From NCBI RefSeq assembly GCF_000026185.1, contig NC_010694.1, forward strand, positions 3,658,001 through 3,722,000: a DNA stretch of 64,000 nucleotides. Reading direction: 5' to 3'. Both the position numbers and the translations under genes were made by a program. Of this stretch, positions 26,027-36,152 are shown one piece after another (the first letter of the stretch is position 1; every line of letters begins with the position of its first letter). Origin of the DNA: Erwinia tasmaniensis Et1/99 (lineage in GTDB: Bacteria; Pseudomonadota; Gammaproteobacteria; Enterobacterales; Enterobacteriaceae). Under the pieces are notes generated by a model. It did no database searches, was not told the origin of the DNA, and worked only from the letters and a program-made list of their open reading frames with translations.

Positions 26027-26468
26027 GAGAAAGCCTTCTGCTATTCTTAAAAGAAACAAGATATTGATTAACCTGAAAAGTCATGCCATGTTAATTTGAG
26101 ACTGAAGGGCAGACAACTACTCACAAAAAAAATAACAAAATAATAAGATGGTTGAATGTAACTGGCTGTATCTCAATAACTTTCTTAAATTATTAAAGAG
26201 AAATAAATAGGTTTTAATATCATTAAAATAATTAAAAAGAAATTTTAAGACCTCCATTTCCTTTGTTTTATTCTCTCTGTCTTGCATGCAGGATAAGCAC
26301 AGCTGCGCCAGATAACAGGCAGGTCAGTCAGAACAGCAGGAGATGACAGGCTGATAAAATAACTATCACGCGGGGGAAGATACGGCTAAAAATAGGGTGC
26401 GGGCGAGGATATCAGCCAGGTAGCCGCATGGCGACTCTGGCTGGCAATTAACGTCAAACAGGCGGCGG
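26027..26468. other. AT-rich intergenic region, edge of the fimbrial accessory region
   Basis: 442 bases. The part next to the LuxR-type gene (26080-26270) is very AT-rich and probably contains its promoter. From about 26280 the composition returns to that of the core genes. No gene was found. Confidence 0.4.
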
Positions 26469-27761
26469 TTAAAATCGCGTAAAGCAATAAGGTTTAGGAT
26501 CGATTATTGGGGTATAGGCGGACACGATATCCGCCGCCAGCTGTCCGGCAGCCGGAGAAGTACCGAATCCATGCCCTGAAAAACCGGTTGCCAGCGTCAG
26601 GCCCGGGATCCGCGCCACCGGGCCGATCACCGGATTGGAGTCCGGCGTGACGTCAATCACTCCGGCCCAGGCATCGGCTATCTCAGCTTTTTCAAAGGCG
26701 GGCCAGGCGCTCATCAGATTCGCCATGGCTTCGGCGTTCAGGGCTAAATTGGCCGGTGGGTCCATCGTGCGAACGCGTTCAAACGGCGAGCGTTGAGTGG
26801 CGGCCCAACGGCGCGGTAATGCCAAATCCTGGAGAAAATTTTTGCCAAGCGAGAGGCGTAAAAAATGTCGCTGGGCGCGCAGCTGCGCCATATAGCGCAT
26901 TCCGAGCAGCAGATGGTCCAGGGTCAAAGAAGCATCCAACGCGCCGCGCTGGGTGATAATAAAGCCACCGTCACGGTGCTTACGGAATGAGAAGTCCGGA
27001 GCGCCTACCGCGATCTCCGTGGGTCCCTCCATCGGCGTAGTGCGCAGCACCGAGCAGATCAGTGGCAGCGTGGGAAGCGAAATGCCAAGATTGCCGAGGA
27101 AACGCCGTGACCATACTCCTCCGGCCAGCAGCACCTGCTCACAGCGAATTTCGCCTTTTTCTGTCACGACGCCGCTCACCTTGCCGCCGGCGGTCACCAG
27201 CGAACGTACCGCGCAGTTCTCTACTATCGTCACGCCCTTTGCGATAGCCGCTTTGGCAATCGCGCTGGAGGCCAACGTGGGTTCCGCGCGACCATCAGAG
27301 GGCGTAAAGATGCCGCCCGCCCATGCGCCGCGTCCGCCGGGCACCCGCTGGGCAATCTGGCTGGCGCTCAGCAGGTGCGAATCCAGATCGAGATGCGCCA
27401 CGGATTGCAGCCAGCCTTCGTGCATCGCCATCTGCGCCCGGGTGCGGGCGATAAACATAATGCCCGACTGACGATAGCCGACATCATAACCGGTGCGCTG
27501 CGGCATTTCGGCCCACAGGCGGTCGGAAGCCTGCGCCAGCGGAATATCTTCGGCGACCCGACTGGTTTTGCGCACCCAGCCGAGGTTGCGCGAAGACTGC
27601 TCCCCCGCAAGCCGCCCTTTTTCCAGCAGCACCACGGGAATATTACGTTCAGCCAGCGTCAATGCGGCCGTGAGTCCGACGATCCCGCCACCAATCACCA
27701 CAACGGTGGTGGCAGGCGGCAAGGTCGACGCGGTCTGAACCGGAGTGATTGCAGGAGCCAT
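26469..27761 (-). CDS. DadA-like FAD-dependent amine/amino-acid oxidoreductase
   Basis: 430-residue flavoenzyme of the DAO superfamily. The FAD-binding motif VVVIGGGIVGLTAALTLAER lies at about 20-39, followed by the acidic LLEKGRLAGEQSS; near the C-terminus VIDVTPDSNPVIGPV and LATGFSGHGFGTSPAAG are typical of glycine, sarcosine and D-amino-acid oxidases. It likely oxidises a C-N bond to an imine. It is the last gene of a three-gene minus-strand operon after ridA-like and ornithine-cyclodeaminase-like genes, with 20 bases between it and the RidA gene. AGAAGG precedes the ATG. The substrate is not evident. Confidence 0.78.
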   Translation of the reverse strand: MAPAITPVQTASTLPPATTVVVIGGGIVGLTAALTLAERNIPVVLLEKGRLAGEQSSRNLGWVRKTSRVAEDIPLAQASDRLWAEMPQRTGYDVGYRQSGIMFIARTRAQMAMHEGWLQSVAHLDLDSHLLSASQIAQRVPGGRGAWAGGIFTPSDGRAEPTLASSAIAKAAIAKGVTIVENCAVRSLVTAGGKVSGVVTEKGEIRCEQVLLAGGVWSRRFLGNLGISLPTLPLICSVLRTTPMEGPTEIAVGAPDFSFRKHRDGGFIITQRGALDASLTLDHLLLGMRYMAQLRAQRHFLRLSLGKNFLQDLALPRRWAATQRSPFERVRTMDPPANLALNAEAMANLMSAWPAFEKAEIADAWAGVIDVTPDSNPVIGPVARIPGLTLATGFSGHGFGTSPAAGQLAADIVSAYTPIIDPKPYCFTRF

Positions 27762-27781
27762 AGTGACCTTCTTAGTCCGTG

Positions 27782-28204
27782 TTAAAGAGCGAGCGTCAAT
27801 TTTTGCACGTCTGCCGTTGCCGCCCCGCGCCAGGCCGTCACCTCCAGCTCGACCTTATAGACGGTAGAGCCCAGCGGCGGGCAGGTAACGGTGGTTGCCG
27901 GGTCCACGCCGCGAAACTTCTCGCCAATAATCGCCATTACCGTTGACACGTCGCGTGGATCCTGGATAAACACGCGTGACATCACAACGTCGGCAAGCGA
28001 AGCATCAACGGCGGCCAGCGCCTGCTCGATATTGGCAAAAACCTGATGGGTCTGCTCGCTCACATCCTCCGGGATGATTTTGGTTTGGGGATGACGTCCG
28101 GCGGTGTTAGAGACATAAATCCAGTTATCCACCGCCACGATACGCGAGTAGCTCGCCTGTTCTTCCAGGACGGAGCCCGTTTTAAGTTTGATAATGTGGG
28201 TCAT
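27782..28204 (-). CDS. RidA/YjgF-family imine deaminase-like protein
   Basis: 140-residue Rid-family protein. It shows the family core VAVDNWIYVSNTAGRHPQ, TKIIPEDVSEQTHQVFANIEQAL and a late segment VDPATTVTCPPLGSTVYKVELEVTAW; the arginine position and a terminal E in VELEVTAW fit the active-site pocket. The family hydrolyses reactive enamines and imines to ketones plus ammonia, matching a neighbour that produces imines. AGGAAAAC precedes the ATG. The gaps to both neighbours are under 25 bases, so this is one operon. Confidence 0.82.
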   Translation of the reverse strand: MTHIIKLKTGSVLEEQASYSRIVAVDNWIYVSNTAGRHPQTKIIPEDVSEQTHQVFANIEQALAAVDASLADVVMSRVFIQDPRDVSTVMAIIGEKFRGVDPATTVTCPPLGSTVYKVELEVTAWRGAATADVQKLTLAL

Positions 28205-28221
28205 TTTGTTTTCCTGATAAG

Positions 28222-29361
28222 TTAGCTTAAGACGGGAGATTCCCAGAGATTCAGCTTCACGCCGATGCCTTTTTCCAGCGCGTTGCGATAGACCACGGTG
28301 CCCCAGGCCACGTCCTCAACCGGCATACCGCCAACCGACATGATGATGATCTCTTCATCGTTCAGACGGCCAGGCGCCTCGCCGGCGATAATCTTGCCAA
28401 TGTCTTCCAGCTGCTCAGGCGTCATCTTCCCTTCCGCCACCATGTCCATAAAGCGCACGCCGATCACCGGGATAGTGTGGTGAGCAGGCTTTGGCACCTC
28501 CTCAAACCAGGCGTGATAAAGTCCCGTATTGTCGAGCACCTTGCGCACATCAGCCTGCTCCATGCCCTCGTCAATGTTGCATGACGCCGGCATGGCCAGG
28601 AATGCGCCGGGCTTAACCCATTCCCGTTTCACCAGCGGATAGGTCGCCGGGTCGCCTACTTCACCCGAATTGCAGTAGGTGACGATATCGGAGCCACGCA
28701 CGACCTCTTCGATACTGTCGACAATCTCGACCGAGGTGATTTGTGGATAAGTGGCCGTTACCCAAGAGATAAAGGAGTCCAGACTCTGCTTCCCACGCCC
28801 TTTAACCTTGATGGTGTCGATCTCAGGACAAACGGCAATAAAGGCGGCAATCACGGTTTTCCCCATCACGCCCGGCCCCAGCAGGCCAACCACCTTCGCG
28901 TCTTTACGGGCCAGGTGACGCGCGCCTACGCCAGGGATCGCGCCGGTACGGTACGCCGACAGCAGGTTGGCTGACATATGTGCCAGCGGTGCGCCGGTTT
29001 CCACATCGTTCAGGGTAAACATCAGGATCGAGCGCGGTAGCCCCCTCTCCCGGTTAGCAATATTGGAGCCGTACCATTTCACCCCGGCGGTACAGAAGCT
29101 GCCGCCGAGATAGGCCGGCATCGCCATTAAGCGGCGGTCGGCCGTTGGCTTCGGCATGGCTGGAAATGGGGAGTTCTCCGGGAACGTCACCATCGCGCCG
29201 TGCGAATCATTGTTAGAACCCGCCATCCGATAGTCCCCCTGCCAGAGCAGGCCAAACATCTCTTCCATCGTATCCACACAGGCTGGCATATCCGTTACCC
29301 CGGCGCGGATCATGTCCTGTTCTGAAAGATATATAAAATCAATTTTGGTTGAGTCCGACAT
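28222..29361 (-). CDS. ornithine cyclodeaminase/mu-crystallin family protein
   Basis: 379 residues. The family Rossmann region is visible (VVGLLGPGVMGKTVIAAF, about 155-172), as is the substrate-side segment GVKWYGSNIANRERGLPRS with the conserved lysine. Relatives of this length are annotated as tyramine oxidase subunit B or as ornithine cyclodeaminase-like; the first name is recalled, not checked. Members deaminate amino acids or reduce ketimines with NAD(P)H. It is the first gene of the operon with RidA and the FAD oxidase, and is divergent from the AraC-type gene, 177 bases away. Confidence 0.75.
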   Translation of the reverse strand: MSDSTKIDFIYLSEQDMIRAGVTDMPACVDTMEEMFGLLWQGDYRMAGSNNDSHGAMVTFPENSPFPAMPKPTADRRLMAMPAYLGGSFCTAGVKWYGSNIANRERGLPRSILMFTLNDVETGAPLAHMSANLLSAYRTGAIPGVGARHLARKDAKVVGLLGPGVMGKTVIAAFIAVCPEIDTIKVKGRGKQSLDSFISWVTATYPQITSVEIVDSIEEVVRGSDIVTYCNSGEVGDPATYPLVKREWVKPGAFLAMPASCNIDEGMEQADVRKVLDNTGLYHAWFEEVPKPAHHTIPVIGVRFMDMVAEGKMTPEQLEDIGKIIAGEAPGRLNDEEIIIMSVGGMPVEDVAWGTVVYRNALEKGIGVKLNLWESPVLS

Positions 29362-29538
29362 GCCGATTACCCCGTTAAATGAATGAGTTACATTTTATTG
29401 AACGCTACGGTACGGATTGAAAATAACGCCCGTAAAGGCGGGCTGTATTGAAGATTTGCGACACGCGCGCGGTCAGCGAGTGAAAAATGGCACCCGGATT
29501 GCATCATCAGTGAGTCATCTCACCTCCAGGACTCGTCT

Positions 29539-30372
29539 ATGTCACAGGCTATGCTTCCGCTTCATCGTGCAGATATTCATCCCGAACAGCCCTGGTTTGT
29601 ACTCAGTGCGGCACAGCATTATTCCTTGATACCCGGCAGCCACCCGGCCATTTCCCACTTCTACAGTTTCGACGTGGCGGCGTCAGCCGGCATGACGCTG
29701 GCAGTGCCCGACGGCTGCGTGGATATTATTTTTGACTGTGATGCCGTGCGGCCCGTGGCGAGAGTGTGTGGCACCACGCTGGAGGCGCGTAGCGCAGAGC
29801 TGTACTGCAACCATCGTTATTTCGGCGTACGGTTTGCGCCCGGCGTAATGCCGGATTTTCTTGATATGGCGGCATGTGAACTGACCGATGACGAATTTGA
29901 TTTTTTTGACGCGGTGCCGGACGCGCGCTATGCCTGTGAGCAAATCCTGCATACTCCGCTATTTTCACAGCAGATCGCGCTGTTTAACACCTGGTTTACC
30001 CCCAGACTGGCGCGTAAATCTTCGGCGGTCACCCGCTCGGCGATCCGCACCATCATGCAGCATAAGGGGAATATTCGGGTTGAACAGCTGGCGGCATTAA
30101 GCGGCTATACCTGTCGCACCATCCAGCGACAGTTTCGCCAGGATACCGGCATGTCGCCCAAGACCTTCGGACGCATGATGCGCTGCCAGGCAGCGCTGAA
30201 TAACCTCCACCTGCCCGGCAATCTGTCCTGCTCGGACCTCGCGCTGGATCTTGGCTTCAGCGACCAGTCTCATTTCCTGCGCGAGTTCAAAAAGCTGGTC
30301 AGCATCACGCCGCTGGACTATCAGCGCCGTACCCTGATGGCCGCCTGGGATGACCGTATTCGCTGTCACTAA
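29539..30372 (+). CDS. AraC-family transcriptional regulator
   Basis: 277 residues. The N-terminal 150 residues have the DUF6597-like segment LAVPDGCVDIIFDCD and FGVRFAPGVMP, seen in a subgroup of AraC regulators. The C-terminal domain has both helix-turn-helix units: NIRVEQLAALSGYTCRTIQR and LALDLGFSDQSHFLREFKK, followed by the family signature ending SITPLDYQRR. AGGACTCGTCT precedes the ATG. It lies between a divergent catabolic operon and a downstream permease, so it is the likely activator of both, probably sensing the substrate. Confidence 0.85.
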   Translation: MSQAMLPLHRADIHPEQPWFVLSAAQHYSLIPGSHPAISHFYSFDVAASAGMTLAVPDGCVDIIFDCDAVRPVARVCGTTLEARSAELYCNHRYFGVRFAPGVMPDFLDMAACELTDDEFDFFDAVPDARYACEQILHTPLFSQQIALFNTWFTPRLARKSSAVTRSAIRTIMQHKGNIRVEQLAALSGYTCRTIQRQFRQDTGMSPKTFGRMMRCQAALNNLHLPGNLSCSDLALDLGFSDQSHFLREFKKLVSITPLDYQRRTLMAAWDDRIRCH

Positions 30373-30540
30373 TGGCGCCCGCTGGCGAGCATCAGCACTG
30401 AAAAAGTGCATCCGTTGCACTGTCGCCCTGTCCGATTTTTTCTATCCGTGCCCGCCGATACTGATAAAAGATGCCAGTCAGTCCCGTGGCTCGGAAGACC
30501 CCTTTCAGAGCCCCTTACACAGTCAACTAAGGTGCTGGTA

Positions 30541-31932
30541 ATGAGCAACCCAACCGGTTTAAGAAAAAATACTCTGGGCTTATTTTCTCTGGTGTTCTTT
30601 GTTGTGGCAGCCGCATCTCCCCTGACCGGGGTGGTAGGCGGACTGCCGATAGCCATTTTCACCGGCAACGGCGGCGGCATTCCCGTCATCTACATTATGG
30701 CCTGTGTCATTCTGATGATTTTTTCGGTGGGATATATCGCAATGAGTCGCCACGTCAGCGACTCTGGCGCTTTCTATACCTATATCTCAAAAGGACTGGG
30801 AGAAAACTGCGGGGCTTCGGCATCCATCGTCGCGCTGATTGCCTATTTTTCGATACAGACCGCCGTGGTGGCAATGCTCGGCTTCTTTACCCAGATCTTT
30901 TTACAGCAGCACCTCGGCGCGCATGTTCCGTGGTGGATGCTCAGTATGCTGTTTGTAGTGATTGCCTGGGTGCTGGGCATTAAGCGGGTGGAGGTTGGCG
31001 GCAAACTGCTGGGCGTGCTGATGCTGGCGGAAGTGGCGATCGTGTTACTGACTGACGTCATGCTGCTGGTGAAAAAGGACGGGCCGCTGAACCTCAGTTC
31101 GTTTGAGCCTTCGGTGTTTATGCACGGCAATCTCGGCATCGCTTTTGTCTTCGCTATCGCCTCGTTTATCGGTTTTGAGTCAACGGCGATTTACGCTGAA
31201 GAGTGCCGCGACCCGTATAAAACCGTACCGCGTGCGACCGTCTGCGCCCTGCTGATTATTACCGCCTTCTTCTGCTTTACCAGCTGGTCGCTGGTGCAGG
31301 CCTACGATTTCGATCGGCTGGTACAGATTGCGCGCCAGGATCCCGGCAATTTTATCTTTGATATCACCCGTCAGTATGTTGGCCAGTGGGCGGTCGATAC
31401 CATGTCGGTACTGCTGATCACCAGCCTGTTCGCCGCGTCACTGGCTTTCCACAACAATATCTCACGCTATATCTTCAGCATCAGCCGTGATGGCCTGATC
31501 TGGAAAGAGCTGTGCAGCACCCATCCGACTAACGGCACGCCGCATAACGCCAGCCACGTCCATAGCGTTATCCTGCTGCTGCTGCTGGCGGGAATGGGCA
31601 GCGTCGGCATCGACCCGATGGCGCAGATTTTTGCCTTCGGTTCGGCCATTGCGACGCTGTCGATTCTGGTGCTACAGGTCGGCGTATCCATGGCCGTCAT
31701 CCTGTTTTTCCGCCGCAAAAAAACGCATGGCTACAGCGCCTGGCAGATATTCTGGGCTCCGCTGATCGCCTTATCCGCGATGTCGGTCACCGTGGTTCTG
31801 GTGGTTCATAATTTGCAGCTGCTTAGCGGCAGTGATTCAAAACTGGTCGGGCTGATCCCGTGGTTTATCGTTATCTGCTGCGCGGCGGGTTATATGCTGT
31901 CAATGAAGCGCCAGGCACGCAGCGCGGCATGA
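30541..31932 (+). CDS. APC-family amino-acid/amine permease
   Basis: 463-residue inner-membrane transporter with about 12 helices. Features typical of the APC superfamily are GLFSLVFFVVAAASPLTGVVGGLP in helix 1 and FVFAIASFIGFESTAIYAEECRDP in helix 6, with the loop residues used for substrate binding. The frame continues 45 codons upstream, but the ATG at 30541 follows AAGGTG and starts MSNPTGLRKNTLGLFSL, the usual beginning. It follows the AraC gene by 168 bases. Together with the divergent oxidase operon it suggests uptake and breakdown of one amine or amino acid. Confidence 0.82.
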   Translation: MSNPTGLRKNTLGLFSLVFFVVAAASPLTGVVGGLPIAIFTGNGGGIPVIYIMACVILMIFSVGYIAMSRHVSDSGAFYTYISKGLGENCGASASIVALIAYFSIQTAVVAMLGFFTQIFLQQHLGAHVPWWMLSMLFVVIAWVLGIKRVEVGGKLLGVLMLAEVAIVLLTDVMLLVKKDGPLNLSSFEPSVFMHGNLGIAFVFAIASFIGFESTAIYAEECRDPYKTVPRATVCALLIITAFFCFTSWSLVQAYDFDRLVQIARQDPGNFIFDITRQYVGQWAVDTMSVLLITSLFAASLAFHNNISRYIFSISRDGLIWKELCSTHPTNGTPHNASHVHSVILLLLLAGMGSVGIDPMAQIFAFGSAIATLSILVLQVGVSMAVILFFRRKKTHGYSAWQIFWAPLIALSAMSVTVVLVVHNLQLLSGSDSKLVGLIPWFIVICCAAGYMLSMKRQARSAA

Positions 31933-32065
31933 TAGCTGCGGCGGGTCTGGGCGTAAGAAATGACGGGGCGAGTGGCGCGATTTCCGCTACTTACCCGTGG
32001 CCGGGCAGGCGCGATCGTATTGACCGCAGAGGGTCGTCCGGGATCGCGCCTCCGCCTGGCATTGC

Positions 32066-33250
32066 CTACAGCGCCTGCGCGCAAGCCCAGGCAGAGCTCC
32101 ACGCCCACTGGAAGTTATAGCCCCCCAGCCAACCGCTGACATCCACCACTTCACCAATGAAGTACAGTCCGGGCACGTCGCGCGCTTCCATCGTTTTAGA
32201 CGACAGCTGGCGGGTATCGACGCCGCCCAGCGTCACCTCGGCGGTACGATAGCCTTCGGTGCCGTTTGGCTGCACGCGCCACTGGTGCAGGGCGCTGGCC
32301 AGTTCAAGCTGCTGGCGGCTGTTCAGCTGTTTCAGGGTACATTCCGGTATCATACCCAGCAGCTGCAGGCACTCAACCAGACGCTTGGGCAGCAGCTTAG
32401 CAAGGGTGTTTTTCAGGCTTTGGTTAGGGTGAGCGCGGCGCTCGTCGTTCAGAAATGCGTCAATATCCTGCACGGGCGACAGGTTTACCGTAATAAACTC
32501 TCCCGGCTGCCAGTAGCTGGACAGCTGCAATACTGCCGGGCCCGACAGGCCGCGATGGGTAAACAGCAGCGCTTCTTTAAAGACCGTGCCGTCTTCGGCG
32601 GTGAGGGTCGATGGCACCGACACGCCGGACAGGACCTGCAGCTGTTCCAGCAAAGGTTTATGCAGGGTGAACGGCACCAGCCCGGCGCGGGTGGGAAACA
32701 CCTTTAAACCAAACTGTTCGGCAACCCTGTAGCCGAACGGCGATGCGCCCAGGCCTGGCATCGACAGGCCCCCGCTGGCAATCACCAGTTTTTCAGCCCA
32801 CGCCAGCGCACCATTCAGCTCCAGCGTGTAGCCGTCGGCATCGCGCGTGATGGCCAGCACCTCGCTGCGCAGACGCAGCGTGACCTGTCCGGCCTCACAC
32901 TCTTTCAGCAGCATATCGACCACCTGCTGCGCCGAATCATCGCAAAATAACTGCCCAAGGGTCTTCTCATGCCAGGCTATGGCATGGCGATTTATCAGGT
33001 CAATAAAGTCCCACTGGGTGTAGCGCGCCAGCGCAGATTTGCAGAAATGCGGGTTATGCGACAAATAGGCTGACGGTTCGGCGTAGAGGTTAGTGAAATT
33101 ACAGCGCCCGCCGCCTGACATCAGAATTTTGCGTCCGGCTTTTTTGCCGTTATCGATCAGCAGCACACGCCGCCCTTTTTGCCCAGCCTGGGCCGCGCAG
33201 AACAGGCCAGCCGCACCGGCTCCAATTACGATAACGTCAAACTTTTCCAC
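32066..33250 (-). CDS. yhiN: YhiN family FAD/NAD(P)-binding oxidoreductase (GTG start)
   Basis: 394-residue HI0933/YhiN-family flavoprotein, very close to E. coli YhiN. The FAD motif VIVIGAGAAGLFCAAQAGQ lies at about 5-23, with KAGRKILMSGGGRCNFTN just after, and the C-terminus has VPGLYFIGEVVDVSGWLGGYNFQWAWSSAW. The reaction is not known. The start GTG at 33250 is chosen by comparison with E. coli (MERFDAII) and because GGAG lies six bases upstream; another GTG is adjacent and an upstream ATG exists without a ribosome-binding site. It is divergent from pit, the enteric arrangement. Confidence 0.9.
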   Translation of the reverse strand: MEKFDVIVIGAGAAGLFCAAQAGQKGRRVLLIDNGKKAGRKILMSGGGRCNFTNLYAEPSAYLSHNPHFCKSALARYTQWDFIDLINRHAIAWHEKTLGQLFCDDSAQQVVDMLLKECEAGQVTLRLRSEVLAITRDADGYTLELNGALAWAEKLVIASGGLSMPGLGASPFGYRVAEQFGLKVFPTRAGLVPFTLHKPLLEQLQVLSGVSVPSTLTAEDGTVFKEALLFTHRGLSGPAVLQLSSYWQPGEFITVNLSPVQDIDAFLNDERRAHPNQSLKNTLAKLLPKRLVECLQLLGMIPECTLKQLNSRQQLELASALHQWRVQPNGTEGYRTAEVTLGGVDTRQLSSKTMEARDVPGLYFIGEVVDVSGWLGGYNFQWAWSSAWACAQAL

Positions 33251-33491
33251 CACACACTCCGCGCCAGGCCGTAAAAACGCTGATTGTAGTGAGTTGAAGG
33301 CAGGGATACCAGCTTCACGCCAAAACAGCGACAAAACTTTTTTTAACTTTATGATTTGAAAATGATTTCATCAGAAATCGTCACTTTACTGACGCATTAA
33401 TGTCAAAAAAAGTCTATATTTCCCTTTCCCCGCGCGCGGTTTGTCGCTGATAATGCGCCGCGTTCATGTCCTCCAAAATGGCTTAACGCTT

Positions 33492-34991
33492 ATGCTACAT
33501 CTGTTTGCTGGTCTCGACTTAAATACCGGCCTGTTATTGATACTTGCTCTGTTGTTTGTCTTATTTTATGAGGCCATCAATGGTTTCCACGATACGGCCA
33601 ACGCGGTAGCTACCGTGATCTATACCCGTGCAATGCGCTCGCAGTTAGCGGTCGTCATGGCGGGGATTTTCAATTTCTTTGGTGTACTGCTGGGCGGCCT
33701 GAGCGTGGCTTACGCTATCGTCCATCTGCTACCCACCGACCTGCTGCTCAACGTCGGGTCGGCGCACGGGCTGGCTATGGTCTTTTCCATGCTGCTTGCC
33801 GCCATCATCTGGAATCTTGGTACCTGGTATTTTGGCCTACCGGCCTCCAGTTCCCATACCCTGATTGGTGCCATCATCGGTATCGGCCTCACCAACGCGC
33901 TGCTGACCGGCACCTCGGTGGTGGATGCGCTGAACATCCCCAAAATGATCGGTATCTTTACGTCGCTGATCGTTTCACCGATTATTGGCCTGGTGGTGGC
34001 TGGCGGCCTGGTGTTTATTCTGCGTCGCTACTGGAGCGGGAATAAAAAACGTCGTCGTATTCATATGACGCCGGCAGAGCGTGAAAAGCTCGACGGCAAG
34101 AAAAAGCCGCCGTTCTGGACCCGTATCGCACTGATTGTCTCGGCGATTGGCGTCAGCTATTCGCACGGTGCAAACGACGGTCAGAAAGGTATCGGCCTGA
34201 TCATGCTGGTGCTGATTGGCGTGGCACCCGCCGGTTTCGTGGTCAATATGAACGCCAGTGGTTATGACATTACCCGTACCCGCGATGCGGTGAACCACCT
34301 GGAACAGTATTATCAGCAGCATGCCTCCTCTCTGAAGCAGGTTATCGAAATGTCGCCGCCGGCTTTGCCAACGCCGGAACAGGTTCCTTCCGGGCCGCAT
34401 GAATTCCACTGTGATGCGGCACGCGCGCTGCCTGCTATCCATCTGGCACAGGGGCTGCTTAACAACCTCCCCAGCTATGATGCGCTGAACGTGGAGCAGC
34501 GCAGCCAGCTGCGCCGCCTGCTGATGTGCATCTCGGATACCGCAGAAAAAGCCGCCAGGCTACCGGACACCCCGTCGGAAGACAAACGTTTCCTGACCAA
34601 ACTGAAGGGCGATCTGCTGAATACCGTGGAGTATGCCCCGGTATGGATTATTGTTGCCGTAGCCTTAGCGCTGTCGCTGGGTACAATGGTTGGCTGGCGT
34701 CGCGTTGCGACCACCATCGGTGAGAAAATTGGCAAGAAGGGAATGACTTACGCTCAGGGAATGTCTGCGCAGATGACGGCGGCGGTTTCGATTGGCGTAG
34801 CCAGCTATACCGGGATGCCGGTATCGACGACCCACATTCTCTCCTCCTCAGTGGCGGGCACCATGCTGGTCGACGGCGGCGGCGTACAGGGGCGTACCAT
34901 TAAGAACATCCTGCTGGCCTGGGTCTTCACCCTGCCGATCTCGATTGTGCTTTCTGGTTCCTTGTACTGGCTGGCGCTGAAACTGATCTGA
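33492..34991 (+). CDS. pit: low-affinity inorganic phosphate transporter
   Basis: 499-residue PiT-family permease. It is nearly collinear with E. coli Pit[21 protein letters not shown] at the start, the repeated signature motifs [19 protein letters not shown] and [20 protein letters not shown], and a large hydrophilic loop at about 250-400. It imports phosphate, with divalent metal, driven by protons. The ATG at 33492 is selected over an upstream start 17 codons away because of family alignment. A strong terminator follows. Confidence 0.95.
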   Translation: MLHLFAGLDLNTGLLLILALLFVLFYEAINGFHDTANAVATVIYTRAMRSQLAVVMAGIFNFFGVLLGGLSVAYAIVHLLPTDLLLNVGSAHGLAMVFSMLLAAIIWNLGTWYFGLPASSSHTLIGAIIGIGLTNALLTGTSVVDALNIPKMIGIFTSLIVSPIIGLVVAGGLVFILRRYWSGNKKRRRIHMTPAEREKLDGKKKPPFWTRIALIVSAIGVSYSHGANDGQKGIGLIMLVLIGVAPAGFVVNMNASGYDITRTRDAVNHLEQYYQQHASSLKQVIEMSPPALPTPEQVPSGPHEFHCDAARALPAIHLAQGLLNNLPSYDALNVEQRSQLRRLLMCISDTAEKAARLPDTPSEDKRFLTKLKGDLLNTVEYAPVWIIVAVALALSLGTMVGWRRVATTIGEKIGKKGMTYAQGMSAQMTAAVSIGVASYTGMPVSTTHILSSSVAGTMLVDGGGVQGRTIKNILLAWVFTLPISIVLSGSLYWLALKLI

Positions 34992-35015
34992 TGCTGAAAA
35001 TGGAACGCTAATCTG

Positions 35016-35048
35016 ATGCCAGTCACCCACGTGACTGGCATTTTTTTT
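35016..35048 (+). terminator. rho-independent terminator of pit
   Basis: ATGCCAGTCAC pairs with GTGACTGGCAT around a CCAC loop and is followed directly by a run of eight T residues (35041-35048). This is a textbook terminator. Confidence 0.93.
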
Positions 35049-35056
35049 CCCCGATG

Positions 35057-35392
35057 TTAGTGCCAGATGGCCAGCCCAATCAGACCGATCGCCACCAGCC
35101 CACACAGCGCGCTGGTTAGGATAAATTGCCCGCGCACCCGCTGACAGCGCCGGATAAATTCATCATCGTGATGGTCAAGATAGCGCTGCGCCCAGATATA
35201 GCCTATCAGCCGCACCTGCTTACTCGGTTGTCCATGAGAAGTAAAGAATCCGCCGCCATCCACATACTGATACAGCAGCGGATCGCAGCCGCGAAGCACC
35301 ACCAACAGCGCACGCAGCGAAGAGTAATAGCGTGCCATATTGATGACACAGACGACACAAAGAGCCCAGAATAGCGAAACGGTGCTGATCAT
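35057..35392 (-). CDS. uspB: universal stress protein B
   Basis: 111-residue inner-membrane protein almost identical in layout to E. coli Usp[21 protein letters not shown] at the N-terminus, [20 protein letters not shown] in the middle, and a second membrane helix ([20 protein letters not shown]) at the end. In E. coli it is induced in stationary phase through RpoS and linked to ethanol resistance. GGGAGGGAG precedes two consecutive ATG codons; the second matches E. coli. It is divergent from uspA, the standard enteric arrangement. Confidence 0.93.
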   Translation of the reverse strand: MISTVSLFWALCVVCVINMARYYSSLRALLVVLRGCDPLLYQYVDGGGFFTSHGQPSKQVRLIGYIWAQRYLDHHDDEFIRRCQRVRGQFILTSALCGLVAIGLIGLAIWH

Positions 35393-35687
35393 CATCTCCC
35401 TCCCGTCCATTCATCGCCCCGGTGCGCGCAGCACCTGACGATGATATCGCCTACCCTTACTAACGAGAATATTGTTGCAAACCGGTTGACGGAATAAAGG
35501 CGATTGCCGCCGTCAATCATCAGTGTAGGAGATCTGTTTATTTTTTTTCCAGCGCGGTGTCGCTATCTGCAATCAAATAGTTGCAGGAGGATGTCATCCC
35601 TTGAATAAAGGCTGAGGTAAGCCACAACAATCGGCAACATTTTCGCTATACTGCCAGTCAGCACTCACGCGCACAGGAGTAAAGATT

Positions 35688-36131
35688 ATGTCCTATAAAC
35701 ACATTCTGATTGCCGTCGACCTTTCGCCTGAAAGTAAGCTGCTGGTCGACAAAGCCGTATCAATGGCGCGCCCCTACAACGCCAAAGTCTCACTGATCCA
35801 CGTTGACGTTAACTATTCAGATCTCTATACCGGGCTGATTGACGTTAACCTCGGCGATATGCAGAAGCGGCTTTCTCAAGAGACGCACAGCGCCCTGACC
35901 GAGCTGTCAACCAACGCCGGCTATCCCATTGCGGAAACCTTAAGCGGCAGCGGCGATCTGGGTCAGGTGCTGGTCGATGCGATCAAGCAGTATCAGGTTG
36001 ATTTAGTGGTTTGCGGCCATCATCAGGATTTCTGGAGCAAGCTGATGTCCTCCGCGCGCCAGCTGATCAACACTATCCATATTGATATGCTGATCGTTCC
36101 ATTGAATGACGATGACGACGAAGACGACTAA
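35688..36131 (+). CDS. uspA: universal stress protein A
   Basis: 147-residue cytoplasmic stress protein ([20 protein letters not shown]). It belongs to the non-ATP-binding UspA class, lacking the full G-2X-G-9X-G(S/T) motif: only [20 protein letters not shown] is seen. It is close to E. coli UspA, except for a short acidic C-terminal extension (LNDDDDEDD) in place of the usual few residues. It is induced by growth arrest in E. coli. CACAGGAG precedes the ATG. It faces the convergent rsmJ gene 21 bases away. Confidence 0.93.
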   Translation: MSYKHILIAVDLSPESKLLVDKAVSMARPYNAKVSLIHVDVNYSDLYTGLIDVNLGDMQKRLSQETHSALTELSTNAGYPIAETLSGSGDLGQVLVDAIKQYQVDLVVCGHHQDFWSKLMSSARQLINTIHIDMLIVPLNDDDDEDD

Positions 36132-36152
36132 CCCAGGCGTGGCGGGCCGGCC

